6,316 nucleotides of DNA, taken from NCBI GenBank assembly GCA_007134405.1, contig SLKW01000035.1, forward strand, positions 1-6,316. The letters run 5' to 3'. The position numbers were made by a program, and so were the translations under genes. The notes below the pieces were generated by a model. The model searched no databases. It was not told the origin of the DNA and was given only the letters and a program-made list of their open reading frames with translations. This DNA is from Paracoccaceae bacterium. Its GTDB lineage: Bacteria; Pseudomonadota; Alphaproteobacteria; Rhodobacterales; Rhodobacteraceae. Shown piece by piece: positions 1-5,580 of the stretch (the first letter of the stretch is position 1; each line of letters begins with the position of its first letter).

Positions 1-808
1 CGCGGATCATCACCACCGCGACGGCGCCGGCGACGATGCCGAGGATCAGGAAGGCGGGGATCTCCCAGTAGAAGGCGACGCCCGCGCTTTCGGGCAGGGT
101 GAACTCGGCCACGTTGCCGTAATGCAGCCGGTTGATGACCGTGCCCGCGACCGAGGCGATGGCGATGGGCGCGAAGGCGTGCAGCGCGTGGTGGCGCAGC
201 ACCACCTCCATCGCGAAGATCGCCCCCGCGATGGGCGCGTTGAACGAGGCCGAGACGGCCGCCGCCACCGCGCAGCCCAGAAGGTCGCGCCCGGTGATGC
301 CGCTCGCGTCGATGCGCCGGGCGATGGCGGTCGAGATGACGCCGGCCAGATGCACGACCGGCCCCTCGCGCCCCGACGAGCCGCCGGTGCCGAGCGTGAT
401 GAGCGAAGCCGCCGCCGAGGCCAGCCCCTCGCGCGACTCCACCCGGCCGCGATGCAGCGCGGCGCCCTCGATCACGTCGGCGACGGCGCGCACCCTTCCG
501 TCGGGCGTGAAGCGGTGCAGGATCAGCCCGACCACCAGCCCGCCGGTGGCGGGAATGGCGACCAGCAGATACCAGGGCAGGTCGCGCGCGACATCGAGGA
601 TGGCGCGGTCGTCGGCGCCATAGAGCGCGGCCTGCAGCGCGTCGATCCCGGCCCGGAACAGAAGCGCCGCCAGCCCCGACAGGATTCCGATCAGAAGCGC
701 GATCAGCCAGAACTGCACCTGCCCGGGCCCGTGCAGCCGCAGCCGCCGCCAGCCGAGGTCGAGATGCCGCCTCAGCCGTCCGGCCGCGGTATTTTCCTTC
801 TGCTCCAC
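1..808 (-). CDS. ClC-family chloride channel/transporter, N-terminal part (3' end off the left edge)
   Basis: This gene encodes an inner-membrane ClC-family anion channel or exchanger. About 269 residues are visible from a GTG start (complement of 806-808), with no internal stop through to the window edge. A GGGGG stretch at 813-817 serves as ribosome binding site. Hydrophobic segments appear at about residues 33-51, 79-97, 126-141 and 211-226, and from 248 onward. Two family signatures are clear. The first is GREGP at 146-150, which carries the gating glutamate (E148) of the anion filter. The second is FNAPIAGAIFAMEV at 189-202. The first filter motif of classical members (GSGIP) is not recognisable; VADVIEG at 109-115 occupies that area. 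The intracellular proton glutamate that follows the first Glu in exchangers (E203 of E. coli ClcA) appears to be Val202 here, as in channel-type members. An upstream in-frame GTG at 844 lacks a ribosome binding site. The gene is divergent from the FAD dehydrogenase, and no functional link is evident. Family assignment is very secure; channel versus exchanger is inference. Confidence 0.93.
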   Translation of the reverse strand, partial: MEQKENTAAGRLRRHLDLGWRRLRLHGPGQVQFWLIALLIGILSGLAALLFRAGIDALQAALYGADDRAILDVARDLPWYLLVAIPATGGLVVGLILHRFTPDGRVRAVADVIEGAALHRGRVESREGLASAAASLITLGTGGSSGREGPVVHLAGVISTAIARRIDASGITGRDLLGCAVAAAVSASFNAPIAGAIFAMEVVLRHHALHAFAPIAIASVAGTVINRLHYGNVAEFTLPESAGVAFYWEIPAFLILGIVAGAVAVVMIR

Positions 809-881
809 GCCGCCCCCGGTCCAGCCGCAGATGCCTGATTTCACTGTCAACGGTTCGCGGCCAAGGTCAAGCTGCCCCCGC

Positions 882-910
882 TTCACAGCGACCGCGCGCG
901 GCGCTAGGCT
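882..910 (+). promoter_or_regulatory. Candidate housekeeping promoter for the FAD-dependent dehydrogenase
   Basis: TTCACA at 882-887 differs by one base from the -35 consensus. It is separated by exactly 17 bases from TAGGCT at 905-910, a weak -10 of the kind common in GC-rich alphaproteobacteria. Transcription would start near 917, giving a leader of about 20 bases that contains the ribosome binding site at 923-934. It sits correctly in the divergent gap, but the -10 match is only partial. Confidence 0.4.
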
Positions 911-922
911 GGGCGCAGAACT

Positions 923-934
923 GGGGGAGGGGAG
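923..934 (+). promoter_or_regulatory. Ribosome binding site that sets the dehydrogenase start at 939
   Basis: A purine-rich GGGGGAGGGGAG run ends four bases before the ATG at 939. The frame stays open upstream to an ATG at 831, but that codon has no such site and the extra 36 residues (rich in Arg, Pro and Ser) do not look like this family. The start at 939 is therefore preferred. Confidence 0.75.
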
Positions 935-938
935 AGCC

Positions 939-2306
939 ATGAGCGACGCGTTCGCCGCGCTGACGGAGCTGTTGGGGCCGCGGCTCAACCGGTCGCAATC
1001 CGACCGCGAGACGCATGGGCGCAGCGAGGGGCATTTCCCGCTGATGCCGCCCGACGCGGTGGCCTATCCGGAGAGCGCCGAGGAGGTCGCCGCCATCGTG
1101 AAGATCTGCGCCGAGGCCGGGCTGCCGGTGATCGGCTGGGGCACCGGCACCTCGCTGGAGGGGCATTCCATCGCCCCGCGCGGCGGCGTGACGGTGGATT
1201 TCACCCGCATGGACAAGGTGCTGCAGGTGCTGCCCGAGGACATGGTGGCCGTGGTCCAGCCCGGCGTGACGCGCGAGGCGCTGAATACCGAGTTGCGCGC
1301 GACGGGGCTGTTCTTTCCGGTCGATCCGGGGGCCAATGCCTCGCTCGGCGGCATGGCCTCGACGCGGGCGTCGGGGACAACGGCGGTGCGCTACGGGACA
1401 ATGCGCGGCAACGTGCTGGGGCTGGAGGTGGTGCTGGCCGACGGGCGCGTGATCCGCACCGGGACGCGGGCGCCGAAATCGTCGACGGGCTACGACCTGA
1501 CGGGGCTTTTCGTCGGCGCCGAGGGGACGCTGGGGCTGATCACCGAGCTGACGCTGAAGCTGCACGGCCAGCCCGAGGCGGTGAGCGCCGCGGTCTGCGC
1601 CTTCGCCGACATGGAAGGCGCGGTGGGCGCGGTCATCGCCACGATCCAGTCGGGCATCCCGATGGCGCGGATCGAGTTCGTCGATGCGGTGGCGGCGGCG
1701 GCGTTCAACGCGCAATCGGGGGCGGGCTGGGCGGATGCGCCGCATCTGATGGTCGAGTTCCACGGCTCGGACGCCGGGGTGGCCGAGCAGGCCGAGCGCT
1801 TTGGCGAGATCGCGCGCGATTTCGGCGCCGAGGGGTTCCGCTGGGCGAGCCTGGCCGAGGAGCGCGGCAAGCTCTGGGCGATGCGGCACAATGCCTACCG
1901 GGCGATGATGGCGGCGCATCCCGGCTCGGCGCCGATCACCACCGATATCTGCGTGCCGATCTCGCGCCTGGCCGAGGCGGTGGAGGAAACCGCCGCCGAC
2001 ATCGCCGAAAGCGGGATGCCGGGCCCGATCGTCGGCCATGTCGGCGACGGGAATTTTCATGCGCTGCTCCTGCCCAGGGCGGGCGATGCGGCGGAATGGG
2101 AGCGGGCGCAGGCCCTGGCCGCGCGGATGGCCGAGCGGGCCTTGCGGCTGGGCGGCACGGTCAGCGGCGAGCACGGGATCGGCATGGGCAAGACGAAATA
2201 CATGCAGGCCGAGCATGGCGAGGCCTGGCAGGTGATGGCGGCGGTGAAATCGGCGCTCGACCCGGGGAACCTGATGAATCCCGGAAAGCTGCTGCCCGGC
2301 AATTGA
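939..2306 (+). CDS. FAD-linked D-2-hydroxyacid dehydrogenase (D-lactate/glycolate dehydrogenase type)
   Basis: This 455-residue enzyme belongs to the FAD_binding_4 / FAD-oxidase_C family (cytochrome-type D-lactate dehydrogenase, GlcD). Such enzymes oxidise a D-2-hydroxyacid to the 2-oxoacid and pass electrons to the respiratory chain. The FAD-binding (PCMH-type) domain covers roughly residues 36-212, with GWGTGTSLEGH at 67-77, DPGANASLGGMASTRASGTT at 129-148 and GYDLTGLFVGAEGTLGLITE at 184-203. The C-terminal substrate domain carries GHVGDGNFH at 366-374, GEHGIG at 410-415 and the terminal DPGNLMNPGKL at 441-451. The His and Glu residues of these motifs bind the active-site metal in related enzymes. 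No signal peptide or membrane segment is visible, so it is probably cytosolic or loosely membrane-bound. Length is normal for the family. D-lactate is the most likely substrate, but glycolate, D-2-hydroxyglutarate or another hydroxyacid cannot be excluded from sequence. It stands alone, 88 bases before the sigma gene, with no glcE/glcF partners nearby. Confidence 0.9.
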   Translation: MSDAFAALTELLGPRLNRSQSDRETHGRSEGHFPLMPPDAVAYPESAEEVAAIVKICAEAGLPVIGWGTGTSLEGHSIAPRGGVTVDFTRMDKVLQVLPEDMVAVVQPGVTREALNTELRATGLFFPVDPGANASLGGMASTRASGTTAVRYGTMRGNVLGLEVVLADGRVIRTGTRAPKSSTGYDLTGLFVGAEGTLGLITELTLKLHGQPEAVSAAVCAFADMEGAVGAVIATIQSGIPMARIEFVDAVAAAAFNAQSGAGWADAPHLMVEFHGSDAGVAEQAERFGEIARDFGAEGFRWASLAEERGKLWAMRHNAYRAMMAAHPGSAPITTDICVPISRLAEAVEETAADIAESGMPGPIVGHVGDGNFHALLLPRAGDAAEWERAQALAARMAERALRLGGTVSGEHGIGMGKTKYMQAEHGEAWQVMAAVKSALDPGNLMNPGKLLPGN

Positions 2307-2354
2307 GGGCGTGCAAATGGGGGCAAGCCTCTATCCTTCGCTGCGCGCCGGCGC

Positions 2355-2360
2355 TAAGCT
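2355..2360 (+). promoter_or_regulatory. Possible -10 element for the sigma/anti-sigma pair
   Basis: TAAGCT lies 35 bases before the GTG start, inside GGCGCTAAGCT, which nearly repeats the GGCGCTAGGCT before the dehydrogenase at 900-910. No convincing -35 hexamer is found 16-18 bases upstream, and no GGAAT/CGTC pair like the one at 3748-3773 is present. If real, this suggests housekeeping transcription of the sigma gene rather than autoregulation. The evidence is weak. Confidence 0.25.
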
Positions 2361-2380
2361 TCGGGCAGGGCAACCCGGTC

Positions 2381-2388
2381 GGGGGAGG
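2381..2388 (+). promoter_or_regulatory. Ribosome binding site that sets the sigma factor start at GTG 2395
   Basis: GGGGGAGG lies six bases before GTG 2395. Alternative in-frame starts at GTG 2311 and ATG 2317 would add 26-28 residues with no family resemblance and would place the strong ribosome binding site inside the coding region. The later GTG also gives a protein of typical ECF sigma length. Confidence 0.75.
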
Positions 2389-2394
2389 ACGGGC

Positions 2395-2922
2395 GTGTTC
2401 GACGACTTTACGCATGCAACCCTGCATTCGCTGCGCCGCCGGCTGTTCGGCTATGCCTGCGCGCTCTGCCGGCGGGTCGAGGATGCCGAGGATCTCTATC
2501 AGGATGCGCTGGTGCGGGCGATGGCGGCGTCCTCGGTGCCGCGCGACGCGACGGCCTTCCGCGTCTGGATGTTCCGGCTGATCCGCAACCTGTGGATCGA
2601 CCGGCTGCGCCGCGAGAGCCGCCAGGCGGGGCTGATCGACACCGAGGCGGATGCCGAGGACCAGCCGGCCCCGGGCGGCGCGGACAGCGTGATCGACGTG
2701 CTGCTGGTGCGCCAGGCCTTCCAGCGGCTGTCGGGCGATCACCGCGAGGTGCTGGCGCTGGTCGATATCGCGGGCTTCAGCTATGATGAGGCGGCCGAAC
2801 TCCTGGATGTGCCGAAGGGAACCGTCATGAGCCGCATCAGCCGCGCCCGCGCCGCGCTGGCCGGACAGTTGAACGCCGGTCAGGTGGTTCCCTTTCCGCG
2901 CCGGGTGGAGCGCGCGCGATGA
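2395..2922 (+). CDS. ECF-family (group IV) RNA polymerase sigma factor
   Basis: This 175-residue protein is a normal-length ECF sigma factor that redirects RNA polymerase to a small regulon when released from its anti-sigma factor. Sigma region 2 covers roughly residues 8-75, with AEDLYQDALVRAM at 31-43 and the -10-recognising stretch FRVWMFRLIRNLWIDRLRRE at 55-74. A charged Asp/Glu/Pro-rich linker occupies about 80-98. Region 4 (about 101-155) holds LSGDHREVLALVDIAGFSYDE and a helix-turn-helix ending in VPKGTVMSRISRARAAL at 139-155. The stop codon overlaps the next gene's start by four bases (ATGA at 2919-2922), the usual arrangement for a translationally coupled sigma/anti-sigma pair. The downstream sulfite dehydrogenase and the promoter candidate at 3748-3773 suggest a sulfite-response role, as reported for S. 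meliloti RpoE1/RpoE4; that role is inference, whereas the family assignment is secure. Confidence 0.94.
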   Translation: MFDDFTHATLHSLRRRLFGYACALCRRVEDAEDLYQDALVRAMAASSVPRDATAFRVWMFRLIRNLWIDRLRRESRQAGLIDTEADAEDQPAPGGADSVIDVLLVRQAFQRLSGDHREVLALVDIAGFSYDEAAELLDVPKGTVMSRISRARAALAGQLNAGQVVPFPRRVERAR

Positions 2923-3722
2923 CGCGGCCGCGGATCGACGATATCGAGCTCAACGCCTATGTCGACGGCGAGCTGCCGCCCGATCAGGCCGCGGCGCTGG
3001 CCCGGCGCGCGGCGGCCGAGCCCGACCTGGCCCAGCGGATCGCCCGCCTGCATCGCATCAAGGCGGCGGTCGCCAGCACGGTCGATGCGGCCACCCAGTC
3101 CGCGGCGGATCGCCTGACCCTCCTTCCTGAGCAGGCGCGACGGCGCCCGCGCGCGGTGGCGCGCGGAGACCGGCGCGGATGGCGCGCCGCCCTCGTCGCC
3201 GCGACGCTTGTCCTTGGCCTGACGGTCGGCGGGGCCGCGATGCTGCGCCAGCCGGGGCCGGGCGCGGCGCCCGATCCGGCGCTTGCGCTGCACGACGCCT
3301 GGGCCACGGGCGGAGGCGGTCGCGGCGGGGACCTGCCGGCGGCAGAGGCGCCGGCCTGGCTGACATCGGTGATCGCGGCGACGGGGCTTCAGCTTGTGCA
3401 CAGCGCGTCGCTCGAGGCGCGCGGGCTGCCCGCCGGGATGCACTACGCCTTCGTCGGATCGAACGATTGCCGCCTGAGCCTGTTCGAGATGCGGGCCACG
3501 GACCCCCAACAGGGTGCGCTGACATTGCAGGTCGAGGGCGATTTGCGCAGCGCGCGGTGGCAGGCGGGCGGGCACGATTACATGGTCCTCGCGCGCAACA
3601 TGGACGCGGCGCGGTTCGCGACCATCGCCGCCGCGCTGGGAGAGGCCGCGGCAAGCCGCGCCGGCCCGGATGCCGAGCGTCTGGCGCTGCTCACCGCCGC
3701 CCGTCAGCGCTGCCTTTCCTGA
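2919..3722 (+). CDS. Membrane-anchored anti-sigma factor (single TM, periplasmic C-terminal domain)
   Basis: This 267-residue protein is predicted to hold the upstream ECF sigma factor inactive at the inner membrane. The cytoplasmic N-terminus begins with a helix of the ELNAYVDGELPP type (residues 10-21), a hallmark of anti-sigma domains, and continues with an Ala/Arg-rich helical region to about 60. It lacks the H-x3-C-x2-C motif of zinc-binding ZAS proteins; no cysteine occurs before residue 184. An Arg-rich stretch (74-89, RRRPRAVARGDRRGWR) precedes one transmembrane helix at about 89-109. The remaining ~155 residues are predicted periplasmic. They contain a Gly-rich linker (130-137) and a folded-looking domain from about 145 that I cannot match to a named family beyond anti-sigma C-terminal regions. 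Its only cysteines are Cys184 and Cys265, both on the periplasmic side. Overlap with the sigma gene and the membrane topology make the role likely; the signal sensed is unknown. Confidence 0.85.
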   Translation: MTRPRIDDIELNAYVDGELPPDQAAALARRAAAEPDLAQRIARLHRIKAAVASTVDAATQSAADRLTLLPEQARRRPRAVARGDRRGWRAALVAATLVLGLTVGGAAMLRQPGPGAAPDPALALHDAWATGGGGRGGDLPAAEAPAWLTSVIAATGLQLVHSASLEARGLPAGMHYAFVGSNDCRLSLFEMRATDPQQGALTLQVEGDLRSARWQAGGHDYMVLARNMDAARFATIAAALGEAAASRAGPDAERLALLTAARQRCLS

Positions 3723-3747
3723 CCGCGACATTTTTTCGCAGGCCGAG

Positions 3748-3773
3748 GGAATATCCGGCATATCGGCGTCGTC
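3748..3773 (+). promoter_or_regulatory. Candidate ECF-sigma promoter of the sulfite dehydrogenase/cytochrome operon
   Basis: GGAAT at 3748-3752 (within GGGAATA) is followed after 17 bases by CGTC at 3770-3773 (within CGTCTC). This is the general layout of ECF promoters: a GGAA-type -35, a 16-17 base spacer and a CGTC/CGTT -10. A second CGTC at 3767 gives a less likely 14-base spacer. The site lies 55 bases before the sulfite dehydrogenase start, in the only real gap of the four-gene run. It would let the upstream sigma factor control sorT/sorU separately from its own gene. Sequence match only. Confidence 0.5.
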
Positions 3774-3814
3774 TCTTCAAACAAGGGGCCGGCGCAGGGG
3801 CTGACCCCGTCCAC

Positions 3815-3821
3815 GGGAGGA
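3815..3821 (+). promoter_or_regulatory. Ribosome binding site of the sulfite dehydrogenase gene
   Basis: GGGAGGA ends six bases before ATG 3828. This supports the start that leaves a 31-residue segment in front of the twin-arginine motif. Confidence 0.75.
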
Positions 3822-3827
3822 ATACCG

Positions 3828-5135
3828 ATGCCGAAAAAGGAACGCGGGCTCGTAGAGCTCTACCACGATAACCCCGAACGCGCCGACTGGCTTGTCTTCG
3901 GCCGCAAGTCCGGCCCGGATCGCCGCGGCTTTCTGCGCGGCGCGGGGCTGGCGTCGATGGGCGCCGTGCTGGGGACGACAATCCCCTTTTCGTCGAACAT
4001 GCCGCTGGGCCTGATCCCCGCCGCGCTTGCCGAGACGGTCGACGAGTTCGAGTTCGACTCGAAGCACGGAGATCTGATCATCCACAACGACCGCCCGGTG
4101 AACATGGAGACGCCCGCGCATCTGCTGGACGACGACGTGACCCCGGCCGACGTGCATTTCATCCGCAACAACGGCACCATGCCGACGCCGATGAGCAAGG
4201 AAGAGTGGCGCCTGAAGATCGACGGCGAGGTCGAGGAGGAACTGGAGCTCACCTACGACGAGCTGATGAACGACTTCGACCACGTGACGCTCAAGCTGCA
4301 GCTGGAATGCGGCGGCAACGGGCGCGCCGGGTTCAATCCGCTGCCGCGCGGCAACCCCTGGTCGATCGGCGCCATCGGCAATTCCGAATGGACCGGCGTG
4401 CGCGTCAGCGACATCCTGCGCAAGGCCGGGCTCAAGCCCTCGGCCGTCTATACCGGCCATTTCAGCTATGACGAGCATCTCTCGGGCGATCCCGACCGTC
4501 AGGCGATCTCGCGCGGTGGGCCGATCGACAAGATGATGGACCCGCACACGATCGTTGCGCTGAAGATGAACGGCGAGGACATCCCGCTCGCGCACGGCTA
4601 TCCGGCGCGGATCGTGGCGCCGGGCTGGGCCGGGTCGGTCAGCCAGAAATGGGTGACCCGCATCTGGGTGCGCGACAAGGAGCACGACGGGCCGGGCATG
4701 ACCGGGCTCAGCTACCGGGTGCCGCGCCACCCGGTCGAACCGGGCACCGAGGTGCCGCACGAGGACATGATGGTCATGGGCTCGATGATCGTGAAGTCGG
4801 TGATCTCCTATCCCGAGGCGGGGACCGAGGTGTCCGCTGGCCGCCCCTTCGAAGTGCGCGGACAGGCCTGGGCCGGCGACGACTGGGTGACGGGCATGGA
4901 AGTCTCGCTCGATTTCGGCGCGACCTGGCAGCGCGCCACGGTCGAGGATGCGCCCAACCGCTTTTCCTGGCAGCGCTGGCGCGCCAATGTCACCCCGCCG
5001 CAGGCTGGCTACTACGAGATCTGGGCGCGCGCGACCGACAATCGCGGCCGCAGCCAGCCGATGGTCGTGCCGGGCTGGAACCCGCGCGGCTATCTCAACA
5101 ACGCTTGCCACCGCATCCATGTGACGGCGGTCTGA
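3828..5135 (+). CDS. sorT: Periplasmic molybdenum sulfite dehydrogenase (SorT/SorA-type sulfite oxidase)
   Basis: This 435-residue molybdopterin enzyme is predicted to oxidise sulfite to sulfate in the periplasm. A twin-arginine signal, DRRGFLRGAG at 31-40, is followed by a hydrophobic stretch and a likely cleavage near AALA-ET (68/69), so the folded cofactor-loaded protein would go out by Tat. The sulfite-oxidase molybdopterin domain spans about 75-310. HFIRNNG at 110-116 and LECGGNGR at 159-166 are diagnostic, with Cys161 as the expected molybdenum ligand. HGYPARIVAPGWAGSVSQKWV at 256-276 also matches the cofactor-binding fold. The C-terminal Mo-co dimerisation domain (about 315-435) ends with WNPRGYLNNACHRIHV. 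There is no haem-binding motif or cytochrome b5 domain, so electrons must go to a separate protein, fitting the adjacent cytochrome c. SoxC of the thiosulfate-oxidising complex is a close relative, but no other sox gene is visible here. The family is secure; the sorT label rests on the Tat signal and the cytochrome neighbour. Confidence 0.88.
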   Translation: MPKKERGLVELYHDNPERADWLVFGRKSGPDRRGFLRGAGLASMGAVLGTTIPFSSNMPLGLIPAALAETVDEFEFDSKHGDLIIHNDRPVNMETPAHLLDDDVTPADVHFIRNNGTMPTPMSKEEWRLKIDGEVEEELELTYDELMNDFDHVTLKLQLECGGNGRAGFNPLPRGNPWSIGAIGNSEWTGVRVSDILRKAGLKPSAVYTGHFSYDEHLSGDPDRQAISRGGPIDKMMDPHTIVALKMNGEDIPLAHGYPARIVAPGWAGSVSQKWVTRIWVRDKEHDGPGMTGLSYRVPRHPVEPGTEVPHEDMMVMGSMIVKSVISYPEAGTEVSAGRPFEVRGQAWAGDDWVTGMEVSLDFGATWQRATVEDAPNRFSWQRWRANVTPPQAGYYEIWARATDNRGRSQPMVVPGWNPRGYLNNACHRIHVTAV

Positions 5136-5139
5136 GGGA
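5134..5139 (+). promoter_or_regulatory. Ribosome binding site overlapping the sulfite dehydrogenase stop; sets the cytochrome start at 5146
   Basis: GAGGGA overlaps the upstream TGA stop (5133-5135) and ends six bases before ATG 5146. The other ATG at 5140 follows it with no gap and would add only Met-Arg, so 5146 is preferred. The overlap suggests translational coupling of the two genes. Confidence 0.6.
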
Positions 5140-5145
5140 ATGCGC

Positions 5146-5454
5146 ATGCGACTGACGATTCTCGGGGGGGCGGCTGCGGCCGCCCTCGCTTTCGCCACAC
5201 CGGCCCTGTCCGATGAGGATTGGGAATTCGCGCCCCTGCCCAAGGGCGAGGGCGCGGAAGACACCTATTACGCCTGTGTCGCGTGCCACAGCCTGCAGAC
5301 GGTCACCAACGGGGCCTATTCGCGCCGGGTCTGGGACGAACTGCTGGACTGGATGGTCGAGGAGCACGGCATGCCCGAGCTCGACCCCGACGAGCGCGAG
5401 ATCATCCTCGATTATCTCGCCACGCACCTGGGCGAGGACAGCCGCGACAGCTGA
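5146..5454 (+). CDS. sorU: Periplasmic monohaem cytochrome c, SorU-type electron acceptor of sulfite dehydrogenase
   Basis: This small c-type cytochrome (102 residues as precursor) starts with a Sec signal peptide: MRLT, then an Ala-rich hydrophobic core at 5-20 and a probable cleavage after ALS near residue 22. The mature protein of about 80 residues has one haem attachment site, CVACH at 44-48, with His48 as axial ligand. Met76 in EEHGMPELDP is the likeliest second ligand; Met70 is an alternative. A C-terminal helix (PDEREIILDYLATHLGE, 81-97) is typical of small class I cytochromes. It begins 10 bases after the sulfite dehydrogenase stop with a ribosome binding site overlapping that stop, so the two are surely co-transcribed. 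By analogy with SorU of S. meliloti and the SorB subunit of Starkeya SorAB it should accept electrons from the molybdenum centre and pass them toward the terminal oxidase. The sorU symbol depends on that context; the cytochrome c call is secure. Confidence 0.85.
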   Translation: MRLTILGGAAAAALAFATPALSDEDWEFAPLPKGEGAEDTYYACVACHSLQTVTNGAYSRRVWDELLDWMVEEHGMPELDPDEREIILDYLATHLGEDSRDS

Positions 5455-5531
5455 CCAACGCGCAGGGGCGGGCTGGCGTCACGTCCAGTTCCGCCCGCGC
5501 GCGCCCGGCTTGGTCGCGGAGGCTGCCGTCG

Positions 5532-5559
5532 GGCGCGATGGGCGCAGCCCATCGGCGCC
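5532..5559. terminator. Strong hairpin in the convergent gap, possible bidirectional terminator
   Basis: GATGGGC (5537-5543) and GCCCATC (5547-5553) form a perfect 7-bp stem around the loop GCA. The stem extends by GGCGC (5532-5536) pairing with GCGCC (5555-5559) across one bulged G at 5554. It lies 77 bases after the cytochrome stop, between convergent genes. Neither side has a proper T-run, so it may instead stabilise the 3' end or be a small dispersed palindrome. Confidence 0.4.
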
Positions 5560-5580
5560 GGGCGTTCCCTCGACGGGGGC

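Noticed and set aside
122..838. Plus-strand open frame of 238 codons at the left end
   Set aside because: It is the antisense of the ClC gene, whose GREGP and FNAP motifs are on the minus strand. The product is Arg/Asp/Gln-rich with no family resemblance.
845..850. Perfect TTGACA on the minus strand upstream of the ClC gene, as a -35 element
   Set aside because: No acceptable -10 lies 16-18 bases downstream (CGGCTG-like sequence there), and the resulting leader would be too short to include the ribosome binding site at 813-817.
867..2216. Long open frame (449 codons) on the minus strand under the FAD dehydrogenase
   Set aside because: It is antisense to a clearly recognisable enzyme, and its product is dominated by Arg, His, Gly, Ala and Pro, as expected of a GC-rich shadow frame. 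No family motif is visible.
3703..3736. Possible terminator after the anti-sigma gene (GTCAG/CTGAC stem and a run of six T)
   Set aside because: The stem is only 5 bp with an 11-base loop, and the T-run (3731-3736) begins seven bases after the stem ends, which is too far for a typical intrinsic terminator.
5140..5145. Upstream ATG at 5140 as the cytochrome c start
   Set aside because: The ribosome binding site GAGGGA abuts this codon with no spacing. ATG 5146 has the normal six-base gap and leaves the signal peptide complete.
3777..5264. Open frame of 495 codons on the minus strand spanning the sulfite dehydrogenase
   Set aside because: It lies opposite an intact molybdenum enzyme with all expected motifs, and its composition is low-complexity Arg/His/Ala/Val. 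It is a codon-bias artefact.
3828..5454. Reading the pair as soxCD of the thiosulfate-oxidising Sox complex
   Set aside because: The cytochrome is a small monohaem protein, not the larger dihaem SoxD type, and no soxXYZAB genes are visible in the window. SorT/SorU fits better, although a SoxC-like origin cannot be fully excluded without a phylogeny.
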